Below are positions 44,186-53,833 of a stretch of 64,000 nt of DNA, in pieces. The notes beneath the pieces were generated by a model. It worked only from the letters and a program-made list of their open reading frames with translations. It did no database searches and was not told where the DNA came from. Made by a program: the position numbers and the translations under genes. Every line of letters starts with the position of its first letter. Position 1 is the stretch's first letter. Source of the stretch: Flavobacterium sp. KACC 22763 (GTDB lineage: Bacteria; Bacteroidota; Bacteroidia; Flavobacteriales; Flavobacteriaceae); the NCBI RefSeq assembly GCF_028736155.1, contig NZ_CP117879.1, positions 1,550,001 through 1,614,000 on the forward strand, given 5' to 3'.

Positions 44186-47164
44186 TTACATTGGAACACC
44201 GTATAATTCTATGTCTTTGATTGCTGCTTTACTATTCTCAGGCTGTACATCCAAAATAATTACTCTCACATATTTTATGTTTTCATACTTAAATAGTAAA
44301 GGTTTGTAATCCTGACCAGAAACTTTTATTTCCTTAAACACATTAGCCCATTTTGCACCATCTTCTGAGACTTCTAGAGAATAGGTATACCAATCGCTAT
44401 CTTTTCCCCAAACGATTTTACTTCCTTGCAACATCATTTTTTTTCCCAAATCTATTTGCATTACAACTGGTAAATCTTTTTTTGAAGACGACCACAATGT
44501 CGACGGATTTGCGTCTAAAATATTCTCCAATCCTTTGTTATCGATTTTAGTTGAAAAACTTACTTGATTTGCAACAAGTTTTATGACTGGAGGCAATGCT
44601 TCTGATTTTGTTTTATTTGAAAATGACTGCTCACTACTGGTTTCTTTCTCTTCGTCCCACTTTGCATGATCACCGTCGGGAACATATTCTCCTTGGTATT
44701 GAACCGTTTTAATAACTGTTTTGGCTGATTTAAGCCCTTGACTGGAAGCTGTTATTACAATATCTCCAGCTTGATTCGTTGTCTGGATTATTCCATACCC
44801 GATTCCGCCCTCTGTTTGTTGTGTAGCTATTTTAACGCGTGGAATATTTGCGCCAATCAATCTTCCGTTTCCTAAAACTTCTACATTAACTTGATACGTT
44901 TCTAATGCATTTTTATTACTGAGAACAGTTCCGTTTTTATCACAAACTTTAATATAAAAAGGAACCATATCAGAGCCATCGGCGATTGGATTAATTCCAC
45001 GATCTGCGACTTCTATTTCAAGATGATCGGCTTCTCCCGGAGTTTTAATAGCATGAGAACAAACAACTTTTTTATCGATTATCCCTTCCGCCTTTAATTC
45101 ACCAGCTTGATAACCTTTTGTCCTAAACTTAAAATACGGGCTTCCGCCTTTGGCTGATACAAAAGGAGCTGTTTTGGCATTCTCCCTTCTTGTCATTTCA
45201 CCGACAAATACATCATTTCGATATAATCGAACCTTATCACAATTAGAAAAAACAGTTATAACCGAATCCAGATCTGGGCGATTATTGTAACTGGCCACAT
45301 ATACCATTGGCCCATAAACAGAGTTACGAGCATCCTGCATCGCTTTAAGCTGATAGTATCCAAATTTTTCGTAACGGTCTATATCGACCACTCCGCTAAA
45401 AGCCGTGATGCTATCGGTTCCTCTCGTGTAATCGTTGTAACTCCACAAGAAATATCCTCCAATTCTTTTATTGGCATCGAGTCTGGCATGATCCCAGTAG
45501 GCGCCTTCTTCTTCGAGCATACTTCCGTTAAGTGCATTTTGTCTTAAATAACATTGTGCTAAAAGTCCTTTTTCGGTATAAATTCGCGAAGCTCTAAGTC
45601 CATTTTCTTTTTCAGGATCTGCCATCCAAGTGTCCCCCCATTCACGAGTAAGTGAAGGCATTGTAATCATAGGATCTGTACCATCTTCGTTAATTACTTT
45701 GTAACTTACATCATAGAATTTTTTCCCTTTTGCAAAGAAATCATCAGAAGTAAACATTTGATCGTTTGGCATTTCCTGATGCGCAATCTTTACTATTTCT
45801 TTTGCCCAATAATCTGGTGTAGGTGATTCGTTAAGAGAAGTTTCCCATAAAAATACCGAAGGCCTATTACGGTCTCTTCTAATCATTTCTCTCACATTTT
45901 GATGCGTGCGTGCTATAAAAACAGAATCTTTATTAAAAAACTGCCAGCTCGGCTCACATTCAACAACCAGCAAACCAATCTCGTCACAAGCATCTAAAAA
46001 AGCTGGAGATTGAGGATAATGAGACGCTCTTACAGCATTAAACCCTCCTTTTTTGATTTGTAAAGCATCGCGGTACTGCATCGAATTTGATGCTGCATCT
46101 CCAATATTCTGATAACTTTGATGGCGGTTTGCTCCACGCAGATAGAGCTTTTTGCCATTGATATAAAAACCGTCTGCTTCTCCTGTCGGTGATTTAAAAG
46201 AAATAGTACGGACTCCTATTTTTGTTGTCTTCACATCTATAAGCTCTTTTCCCTCATAAATTTCAGAAACGACTTGATACAAATAAGGATGATCCGGATG
46301 CCATAATTTTGGCTTTAAAACAGTAAGATTTTGCAAAAAGTTTTTTTCTCCAAAAAAAGATTCTACAGTGCTCATCTTTGCAACTTCTACTCCCTCTTTA
46401 TTCCTAATAGTTGTTTTTAAAAGAACTGGTTTATTTTCTTTGGTCTGATTGACAACATGTGTTTTTATGGTTACTTCTGCTTTATCATTACTCACTTTTG
46501 GGTACGTAATAAAAAGTCCTCCTCCTGCAATTTTATTTGCTTCGAGCGGATCTGAGACATACAGTTTATTTGTTACAATAAGATCTACATTACGATAAAT
46601 TCCACCATAATAGTAAAAATCCAATCCGGATTGTGGTTTTCCTGGAGGTGTCAATGGATCATTTTCACTAGAAACTCTAACGGCCAAAACGTTGTTATTA
46701 TCATACTTAGCCTTATTGGTTATATCGATCACAAAACCAAGGTAGCCACCATAATGCGTTGTAAGTTTTTCTCCATTCAAAAACACTTCACAATTCATTT
46801 GAACACCTTCAAAGCTTAAGGTGATTCTTTTGTTTTGATTCTGTTTATCCAATTTAAAATAACGGCGATACCAGCCAATTCCCTGATAAATGGCATTGCC
46901 TCCATTGTGTTTTTTTTCAAGACGCATGGTATGCGGAATACTGATCGAAGCCCAGTCTTTGTCCTGATAATTTACTGTTTCTGCTCCCTTGGCATCACCT
47001 CTAAAAAAAGCCCAGTTGGTATTTAAATTTAAAGCATTCCTAGGATTTTTAGCAGATACCGTTATTCTTTTTGATGCTGACTTCTGAGCAAATACTCCTA
47101 CATTATTCTGCAAAAAAAAGAGGCATAACAGAACCAAATATTGATTGATTTTGAACATAATCAT
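44186..47164 (-). CDS. GH2 family glycosidase (beta-galactosidase-like) with F5/8-type C-terminal domain
   Basis: The protein has 992 aa. Signal peptide at 1-26 (start could also be the ATG at 47158, two codons in). The order is GH2 sugar-binding sandwich (RITLSFEGVQMNCEVFLNGEKL), Ig-like domain, TIM barrel (LRGANRHQ, acid/base Glu in WETSLNES, nucleophile Glu in LTREWGD), a long beta region, and a discoidin-like C-terminus (IMQIDLGKKMMLQGSKIVWG). Beta-galactosidase is most likely from the neighbours; beta-glucuronidase or beta-mannosidase cannot be excluded. It lies 29 nt before the upstream GH35 stop. Confidence 0.87.
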   Translation of the reverse strand: MIMFKINQYLVLLCLFFLQNNVGVFAQKSASKRITVSAKNPRNALNLNTNWAFFRGDAKGAETVNYQDKDWASISIPHTMRLEKKHNGGNAIYQGIGWYRRYFKLDKQNQNKRITLSFEGVQMNCEVFLNGEKLTTHYGGYLGFVIDITNKAKYDNNNVLAVRVSSENDPLTPPGKPQSGLDFYYYGGIYRNVDLIVTNKLYVSDPLEANKIAGGGLFITYPKVSNDKAEVTIKTHVVNQTKENKPVLLKTTIRNKEGVEVAKMSTVESFFGEKNFLQNLTVLKPKLWHPDHPYLYQVVSEIYEGKELIDVKTTKIGVRTISFKSPTGEADGFYINGKKLYLRGANRHQSYQNIGDAASNSMQYRDALQIKKGGFNAVRASHYPQSPAFLDACDEIGLLVVECEPSWQFFNKDSVFIARTHQNVREMIRRDRNRPSVFLWETSLNESPTPDYWAKEIVKIAHQEMPNDQMFTSDDFFAKGKKFYDVSYKVINEDGTDPMITMPSLTREWGDTWMADPEKENGLRASRIYTEKGLLAQCYLRQNALNGSMLEEEGAYWDHARLDANKRIGGYFLWSYNDYTRGTDSITAFSGVVDIDRYEKFGYYQLKAMQDARNSVYGPMVYVASYNNRPDLDSVITVFSNCDKVRLYRNDVFVGEMTRRENAKTAPFVSAKGGSPYFKFRTKGYQAGELKAEGIIDKKVVCSHAIKTPGEADHLEIEVADRGINPIADGSDMVPFYIKVCDKNGTVLSNKNALETYQVNVEVLGNGRLIGANIPRVKIATQQTEGGIGYGIIQTTNQAGDIVITASSQGLKSAKTVIKTVQYQGEYVPDGDHAKWDEEKETSSEQSFSNKTKSEALPPVIKLVANQVSFSTKIDNKGLENILDANPSTLWSSSKKDLPVVMQIDLGKKMMLQGSKIVWGKDSDWYTYSLEVSEDGAKWANVFKEIKVSGQDYKPLLFKYENIKYVRVIILDVQPENSKAAIKDIELYGVPM

Positions 47165-47194
47165 TTTAATTTTTAGGACTAAACAATCTTCAGC

Positions 47195-49546
47195 TTATAA
47201 ACCCTTAAACAGTTCTTTGCTGATATAAATGTTATACTCTTTTATTTGTCCGTTTGGAGAATTTTGACGTGGAAGAAATTTCATTCCGCCAATGCTTTTA
47301 ATATTCCCTAAATCAATTACGATCTGATGAGGGAACCTGTCTTCTGTTTCTGAATATTGCGTATGCCAATACGTGGTACTTTGCAAATCAAACACATTAT
47401 CTGCCTTTCCGTCTTCGCTTTCTATTTCTTCGCTGTCAGCATAAACCACTTTCCATTTGGCACGCGGAATTTCTTTTCCATTTTCGTCAAAAAGATATAA
47501 TTCGGCTAAACAAGCGTAAGGGCTTTTTTCCTGATATCCGTTTAAAGCTTCAAAACATACATAACGTCCATTTACACTTTTAAACTTTGCTTCCTGCCAT
47601 TCAATCGAAGGTTTAGCTTTACCAATAAATGCAGGCACCTGATTTTGCAACTGCAATTTTTGATTCTCTTTTTTGTGCTTTGTTCTTACTAAAGAAGGCG
47701 CTAAAGCATCAAGTATAGGAAGCTCCATTCCTGACAGTATATTTTTTGAAGGCCCCATATAGTCTAAAACAACCACCTCGTTATTTCCTTTTTTAAGCCA
47801 AGGTCCTGGAACATACATAGATTGCGTAGGTCCAATATTCCAAAATCTCCCTAAACAATGCCCGTTTATCCAAACCAAACCTTTACCCCAAGTAGATACA
47901 TTTAGAAATGTGTCGCCTGTTTCATCTAGTGTGAAGTTTCCTTTATGAAAGGCTGGCATTGTTGTATTTCCTGTTTCGAATTTTAAATGGTCAGGAGTTT
48001 TGTTATTGTTTAAGGCAATTGGAAAAACTTTCCAGTTATATAAATCAATACTTTTTGAATCAATATCGGTTAGAAATACTTTTTCAGTAATACCTTTTCT
48101 ATCATGTAATGCACCGCCATAATTTACTCTGCCCGTTGCTTCAACCAAAATATCCAAAACAGCTCCTTTTCTTGTGGCAGGTATTTGACAGCTGTTTTCT
48201 TCTTTTCTTCGGTCAAGACTTGCTATTTTTTTTCCATCAATAAAAATCCATGCATAATCATGTATTTCTTTTATGTTTAAAGTAGCTGCTTTTCCTCCCT
48301 TCAATGTTGTTCGATACAAAATACTTCCGAATCCCTGATTGTATTCTTCCATGTTCTGCGGAATTCTGTCTTCAATAAAATCAGGCAGATTAGAAAATAA
48401 AGGGGCTATTTTTGTCGTCGCAAATTCTGGTATTTTGATGACTTTATTTCTCGCAGGAACTTCTGGCAATGTTTCTCCTTCCTGCAAATAACCTGCAAAT
48501 AGTTTACGCAAAGCATAAAACTTCTCTGTATCCCACCCTGCTTCACTTATTGGAGCATCATAATCATAGCTTGAAGTCTGAGGCAAATAAGGAGGACTGT
48601 TAGCACCTGTCCACATTCCAAATGTAGTACCGCCATGAGCCATGTATATACTGAAAGACGCTTTATGGTCTAACATATATTTTATTTCTTTTGCTACATT
48701 GTCAACAGAACCCGTATGATGCTTAGTTCCCCAAGAGTCAAACCAACCGGGATAATATTCTCCGCACATTAAAGGACCTTTAGGACGAATTTCTCTTAAT
48801 GATTTAAAAGCCGATTCAGGATTTCCTCCAAAGTTTACTACACTAAAAATATCCTCTCTCACATCATTTTTTAACTGTGAAGGCCCATCACAAGTAAAAA
48901 GCGGAACAGTAAAACCTGCCTCTTTCAAATAATCTCTTATTTTACCCAAATATTCTTTATCTGTTCCATAAGAACCATATTCGTTCTCTACCTGAGTCAT
49001 TATAATATTGCCTCCGTTATTGATTTGATATGGAGCCAAAACGCGTCCGACCTCTTTTAAATATATGCGACAGCGCTCCAAATAATAAGGATCTTGCGTG
49101 CGAAGTTTAATGTCTTTCTTTTTAAGAAGCCACCACGGAAAACCGCCAAAATCCCATTCTGCACAAGCATAAGGCCCCGGACGCAAAATAACGTACAATC
49201 CCTCTTGTTGTGCCAGTTTGCAAAATTCAGCGGCATCAGCCATTCCTGTCCAGTTAAATTTTCCCGGTTCTGGCTCATGCATATTCCAAAACAAATAGGC
49301 GCAAACCGTATTTAATCCCATCGCTTTTGCCATTTTTAAACGATGCACCCAATATTCTTTAGGAATTCTTGCAAAATGCATTTCACCACATCTTACAACA
49401 TATGGCTTTCCGTTAAGCATGAAATCATTTTCTCCTATTTCGAAATTGGCTGTCTGATTTACTGATAGTTGACTTGCTGTTTTATTTTGTGATGAAGCTG
49501 TTCCTACAATAAACAGCAAGGTTAAAAGTGCAATTGTGTTTTTCAT
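47195..49546 (-). CDS. GH35 beta-galactosidase (long form with C-terminal F5/8-type domain)
   Basis: The protein has 783 aa from the ATG at 49546, which opens a proper signal peptide (MKNTIALLTLLFIVGTASSQ); an in-frame TTG 24 nt upstream is rejected. GH35 signature GPYACAEWDFGGFPWWL, acid/base Glu189 (VENEYGS) and nucleophile Glu263 (GEYYPGW) are present. Unlike the short GH35 it has an extra C-terminal discoidin-like region of about 130 residues (FDLQSTTYWHTQY, IVIDLGNIKSIGGMKFLPR). The two GH35 enzymes share barrel motifs but differ in accessory domains, suggesting different galactosidic linkages or locations. Confidence 0.92.
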   Translation of the reverse strand: MKNTIALLTLLFIVGTASSQNKTASQLSVNQTANFEIGENDFMLNGKPYVVRCGEMHFARIPKEYWVHRLKMAKAMGLNTVCAYLFWNMHEPEPGKFNWTGMADAAEFCKLAQQEGLYVILRPGPYACAEWDFGGFPWWLLKKKDIKLRTQDPYYLERCRIYLKEVGRVLAPYQINNGGNIIMTQVENEYGSYGTDKEYLGKIRDYLKEAGFTVPLFTCDGPSQLKNDVREDIFSVVNFGGNPESAFKSLREIRPKGPLMCGEYYPGWFDSWGTKHHTGSVDNVAKEIKYMLDHKASFSIYMAHGGTTFGMWTGANSPPYLPQTSSYDYDAPISEAGWDTEKFYALRKLFAGYLQEGETLPEVPARNKVIKIPEFATTKIAPLFSNLPDFIEDRIPQNMEEYNQGFGSILYRTTLKGGKAATLNIKEIHDYAWIFIDGKKIASLDRRKEENSCQIPATRKGAVLDILVEATGRVNYGGALHDRKGITEKVFLTDIDSKSIDLYNWKVFPIALNNNKTPDHLKFETGNTTMPAFHKGNFTLDETGDTFLNVSTWGKGLVWINGHCLGRFWNIGPTQSMYVPGPWLKKGNNEVVVLDYMGPSKNILSGMELPILDALAPSLVRTKHKKENQKLQLQNQVPAFIGKAKPSIEWQEAKFKSVNGRYVCFEALNGYQEKSPYACLAELYLFDENGKEIPRAKWKVVYADSEEIESEDGKADNVFDLQSTTYWHTQYSETEDRFPHQIVIDLGNIKSIGGMKFLPRQNSPNGQIKEYNIYISKELFKGL

Positions 49547-49633
49547 TATTACATTTTTTAGACAGATCAATAATTGATTTTACCTTTTTTATGATTAAAG
49601 AACTGGTTATAATACTAAACCACTTTCTACTAA

Positions 49634-52600
49634 TCAATATTCTCTTACTTCCATTCCTTTTATCTCTGCACCATTTATGGTTTGGCGAAGCTGAATGCTG
49701 ATGACATTTTTTTCGTTCTTTCCAAAACGAAGCCAGCATTCCGGCAAATAGAATTCGCGTTGCGGCCCCGCCTCCCAATGTCTGCCAATATTATGTCCGT
49801 TCAAATACATATAGCCATTACCTGAAGCATTAATTAAAAGTTTCCATGTTTTTTCAGCATCAGCATTTTCGTTAAGTTCAAATTCTGTTCGATACCACGT
49901 AACTAAATTATTGGGATCTGCTTTAACTGGAGCTCCGTTTCCTTTCTTCAAAAGTTCTGTAGTGGTGTCAAGATTAATTTTTTTCCATTTAGAAGTTTTC
50001 AATTCTGGTTTGGTAAATCCTGCTGTAATACCCCCTAAATCTTTAGCAATTTCCCATTTCAGTTCGAAGTTTATTTTAGCCGTAGAATCAGATAAACCTG
50101 CACGTCTTATACCCGCCAATTCTTCCATTGGCATATAACCATGTGCATGTCCTAAGTTTTCATAAACTACTATAATTTCGTTGTTTCCTTCTTTCAATAA
50201 TCCCGACACGTCAAACTGATTGTCAAACACCTCTGATCCAATACGGATAAAACAATCACGGGTTGGCCAAGATTGCGCATCGGCTTTATCCGGAGCTATT
50301 CTTTTGGCCATTTGCCCATTTACCTCTGCATTAACAATGTCACGGGTAAACATATTGAACAATAGCTTATTTTGACTAATTGCCTGTTCTCTTGTAAGTG
50401 TAATGCTTGTTTTATAATAGCTGTATCTAAAATCATTTACTCCGTTTTCTGAAAGCGAAGTTGCTGCTTTCAAAGGCTCCCATACCGCACTTTCTTTCGG
50501 ATCATCTTTCATTAATACTTTTGAAATACGAATGCTTTTCTGAGCTGAATTCTTTTTTTCAATAGTATTATTCTTTGGCCACCACTCGCCTTCCGAAGGA
50601 TTTTTTCCGGGCGGAATTACCAATACTTTTGCATCGAGATCGGCTAGTTTGAAATCAACATCCAAGGCAGGAATATTTACAATTTCTTTTGAATTTGCTC
50701 CTGTCGTTTCAATTAAGACTTTCTCCCCATTCTGATTAATGTTATAAATTGGCTCGCTGCTTCTATTGATTTTTCCTGGAATAAGAGTTACTTTTCCTGA
50801 TATCGGATTTTTATCATCTGTATTATGCAGGAAGACAAATTTTGTTCCATCGGCAGCCATACGAACTCCACCAAAAAGATTTTTCGGAGCTGGTTTCCCA
50901 TCTATACTCAAATCACATGGTCCGCCTTCAGATTGCATTAATTTTGTGCCATATAATTTTAAGAAATCTCCAATTTCTTTTGCAACGTAATATTTAGCAC
51001 TTAGATCTCCATTTTCTCTAATGGGTGCATTATAATCGTATGAAGTTGTCATGCCGCGGGCTCCCCATCCTTCAAAATGGGTTCCGCCAAAAAACATATA
51101 AGCATTTATTCCAGAAGCTCCTCCTAATAAACTCATTAGATTGATTGCTTTGTAATGACGCGCATCTGAATAATTATCTTCGCTCAATCTTCCATTAACC
51201 AAAGAAAACCATCCACCCTGAAGTTCGGTTACAAATCCAGGTGCATTAGGTTGTTTATTTCTCAGATCTGCCATTCTAATAGCACAACCCGGAGCTTCAT
51301 TAAGACCTACATAATAATTATCACAATCAAAAACCTGAGAAAGTTCGACATCTTTACTGTTACGACATTCATTGGTCAGACAAGTAAACATCGGTATATC
51401 AATTCCGTTTTCTTTAACTGATTTGTAAAGTCCTTTTAAAAGAACTTCTTTGTTTGAGGATTCATCAGCATCGTATTCGTTTTCGATCTGTAACAGAATA
51501 ATGCCTTTTTCTCCTTTTGCTTTACGCGAAATTTGTTCGTTTTCTAATGCTTTGCATACGGCACTATACCAATGCTGTGACCACTTTATATGTTCGGGAT
51601 CGGCACTGCGAAGCCAAAAAGTTTCTTTTCCCGGACTGTATTTTGCCAGCCATTGCGGATAACCGCCTCCTGACCACTCAGCACAAATAAAAGGCCCCGG
51701 ACGAACAATGGTATAGAAACCAAACTCTTCGTGCGCCATTTTTAACCAAGCCAGTAAATCTGTAAAATCAAGTTTAGAATAATCGTTAATATTGTCTGGC
51801 ATTTCACGTTCATGCCAGTTCCAGGGCACATAAGTCTCGACAGTATTAAAACCAGCTTCTTTGATTTTTTTAAACCGGTCTCTCCAAAGTTCTTTTGGGC
51901 AACGGAAATAATGGAATGCTGCACTATAGGTAAAAAATTCTTTTCCTTCAATATACATTCCTTTTCCGTCATAACGAACGCGTTCAGGATGCGCAAATTT
52001 TTTCGGAACTACTGATGCTTCTTCTTTTTTGAATGCGTTTTCATTATTGAAATGAAACCAGTTAAAATCGGCAAATCCATCCACGCCTGCAGTTGTGGTA
52101 CTAAAACTAAACAAAGCAAAACGATTGGCTGTCCAGTCTAAACCAAGTCCCATTTTTAAAGTATTCCCGATAGGCTGAAATTTTTTGCCATCAGTACTGT
52201 ATTCAAAAGTTGCGATATAGTTCTCATGCGTTACATTGGCTTTAAGCCAAACGGTATTTCCTGTAAATTTTACTGATGTTATGATAGTATCATTATTAAC
52301 CATCACCAGATTTTTTTCTTTTCCTTTTTGTTGTACAGCTACATACGCATAAGGAACCTGAAAAATACCAAAACCAGCGGTATTTCCATCCTTTAAACCC
52401 TTCACATTCATTTCTACAGTTCCTGTTGAATATGGTCCTTGAACTCTTTGGGTTAAAGTATTTTGGGCTTCGTAAAGTTTACTGGCTTTCAACGCCTTTA
52501 ATCGCATATAACCTTTATGCTCTTTAAGTGACCATTTTTTATCATTTGGATTGTGATTCCACTGCCATTGTAATCCAAGATTTGAATTGTTGAATTCATC

Positions 52601-53596
52601 AGATGCAGCAGGAACTTTGATCGTAGATGTTTCATTGACAATAGGCTTTTTATGCGTTTCCACTCCTTTGCCGTTAACACCTAACATTGGCCATCCATCA
52701 ATCCAAGTCACAGGTTCTAAATTTGGCGTACGGCCAATTGGCCCACGATCCTGCATAATGATAAACCACCATGATCCGTCTTTTAACTGCACCATTCCGC
52801 CCTGATGCAAACCGTTTCCGGGATAAGTATGATCATCATTAATAACTACTTTAGATTCATAAGGCCCATAAATATTATCAGATCTCAAACAGACTTGTCG
52901 GCCTTTTGTGCCACCTGTAGAACCCAAAATGTAATATTTTCCATTTACTTTATACATATGCGATCCCTCGAGATAAGGATACTCTCGATTATCGTAAATT
53001 TCTTTTTGAGGAGTTTTAACAGATAAAGCATTGGCATTTAGTTCTGTTATATACAATTTTTGCTGTCCATGTGCCACATATACTTTTCCGTTATCATCAA
53101 AAAACAAACCTGGGTCATATAAATATTCTGGAAAAATAGTTCTAGTCCACGGACCATTGATATTTTTTGCTGTACATATCGAAAAATTCCCTTTTTCTTT
53201 ATCCCAGTTTGGCGTACAAAACCCGACATAAAACAATCCGTTATAATGACGAATTGTCGCTGCCCAAGAACCTCTCAAATATCGGTCTCCTCCTTGTAGA
53301 TTGTAGCGTTGATCTTCATTGTATTTATCTACTGCATAACCTGCCATTTCCCAATTGACCAAATCTTTCGACTTTAGAATTGGACATCCGGGCACATAAT
53401 GCATACTGGTAGAAACAAAGTAAAATTCATCTCCAACACGAATCAAATCAGGATCGGGCCAATCACCCCACAGCAATGGGTTTTTAAAAGTCCCGTCGCC
53501 ATTATCGGGTGTCCATATTGGCAATGTTGTTTGTGCTGTAAGTATTGTTGTTTTTGCAGAAAAAACGAAAAGCAACAACAGAAATACTTTTTTCAT
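49634..53596 (-). CDS. GH43-GH35 fusion enzyme
   Basis: The protein has 1320 aa with a signal peptide (1-22). Residues about 25-320 are a GH43 five-bladed propeller with all three acids: Asp48/Asp50 in WPDPD, Asp161 in YDPG and Glu210 in LEGSH. Residues about 330-515 form a beta-sandwich as in GH43_12-type enzymes. Residues about 535-900 are a GH35 barrel (GPFICAEWSGGGYPQWL, acid/base Glu707 in ENEYD, nucleophile Glu791 in VTELQGGW). C-terminal beta domains follow. One chain could thus cleave an arabinofuranoside, xyloside or galactoside and the adjacent beta-galactoside. It is the first hydrolase gene after susD 2. Confidence 0.9.
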   Translation of the reverse strand: MKKVFLLLLFVFSAKTTILTAQTTLPIWTPDNGDGTFKNPLLWGDWPDPDLIRVGDEFYFVSTSMHYVPGCPILKSKDLVNWEMAGYAVDKYNEDQRYNLQGGDRYLRGSWAATIRHYNGLFYVGFCTPNWDKEKGNFSICTAKNINGPWTRTIFPEYLYDPGLFFDDNGKVYVAHGQQKLYITELNANALSVKTPQKEIYDNREYPYLEGSHMYKVNGKYYILGSTGGTKGRQVCLRSDNIYGPYESKVVINDDHTYPGNGLHQGGMVQLKDGSWWFIIMQDRGPIGRTPNLEPVTWIDGWPMLGVNGKGVETHKKPIVNETSTIKVPAASDEFNNSNLGLQWQWNHNPNDKKWSLKEHKGYMRLKALKASKLYEAQNTLTQRVQGPYSTGTVEMNVKGLKDGNTAGFGIFQVPYAYVAVQQKGKEKNLVMVNNDTIITSVKFTGNTVWLKANVTHENYIATFEYSTDGKKFQPIGNTLKMGLGLDWTANRFALFSFSTTTAGVDGFADFNWFHFNNENAFKKEEASVVPKKFAHPERVRYDGKGMYIEGKEFFTYSAAFHYFRCPKELWRDRFKKIKEAGFNTVETYVPWNWHEREMPDNINDYSKLDFTDLLAWLKMAHEEFGFYTIVRPGPFICAEWSGGGYPQWLAKYSPGKETFWLRSADPEHIKWSQHWYSAVCKALENEQISRKAKGEKGIILLQIENEYDADESSNKEVLLKGLYKSVKENGIDIPMFTCLTNECRNSKDVELSQVFDCDNYYVGLNEAPGCAIRMADLRNKQPNAPGFVTELQGGWFSLVNGRLSEDNYSDARHYKAINLMSLLGGASGINAYMFFGGTHFEGWGARGMTTSYDYNAPIRENGDLSAKYYVAKEIGDFLKLYGTKLMQSEGGPCDLSIDGKPAPKNLFGGVRMAADGTKFVFLHNTDDKNPISGKVTLIPGKINRSSEPIYNINQNGEKVLIETTGANSKEIVNIPALDVDFKLADLDAKVLVIPPGKNPSEGEWWPKNNTIEKKNSAQKSIRISKVLMKDDPKESAVWEPLKAATSLSENGVNDFRYSYYKTSITLTREQAISQNKLLFNMFTRDIVNAEVNGQMAKRIAPDKADAQSWPTRDCFIRIGSEVFDNQFDVSGLLKEGNNEIIVVYENLGHAHGYMPMEELAGIRRAGLSDSTAKINFELKWEIAKDLGGITAGFTKPELKTSKWKKINLDTTTELLKKGNGAPVKADPNNLVTWYRTEFELNENADAEKTWKLLINASGNGYMYLNGHNIGRHWEAGPQREFYLPECWLRFGKNEKNVISIQLRQTINGAEIKGMEVREY

Positions 53597-53762
53597 AAAT
53601 GCATTTTATTAAAATTATCTATCTGATAGTTCGCCATAGCATCAACAATTCTACAATAGAACTTTTATGCTTTTGATTTTTTAGTTTCTCTACTTTTAGC
53701 AATTAAAATGTACTATGCACAACTGCTTCGAGAAACCATAACGGCAAACTATAAAATTAAAA

Positions 53763-53782
53763 AGAGGAGCTGGAGCTCCTCT
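53763..53782 (-). terminator. Terminator after susD 2
   Basis: AGAGGAGCT-GG-AGCTCCTCT, followed on the minus strand by a T-run, 51 nt after the SusD stop. The 53597-53762 stretch before the fusion gene shows nothing else, so the hydrolases may have their own promoter there. Confidence 0.82.
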
Positions 53783-53833
53783 CTCTCTATTTAATTCAAA
53801 ACTAAAAACAAAAAAACAAAAACCTACAAAACA

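Noticed and set aside
49547..49570. TTG-initiated extension of the long GH35 protein
   Set aside because: The ATG at 49546 begins a proper signal peptide.
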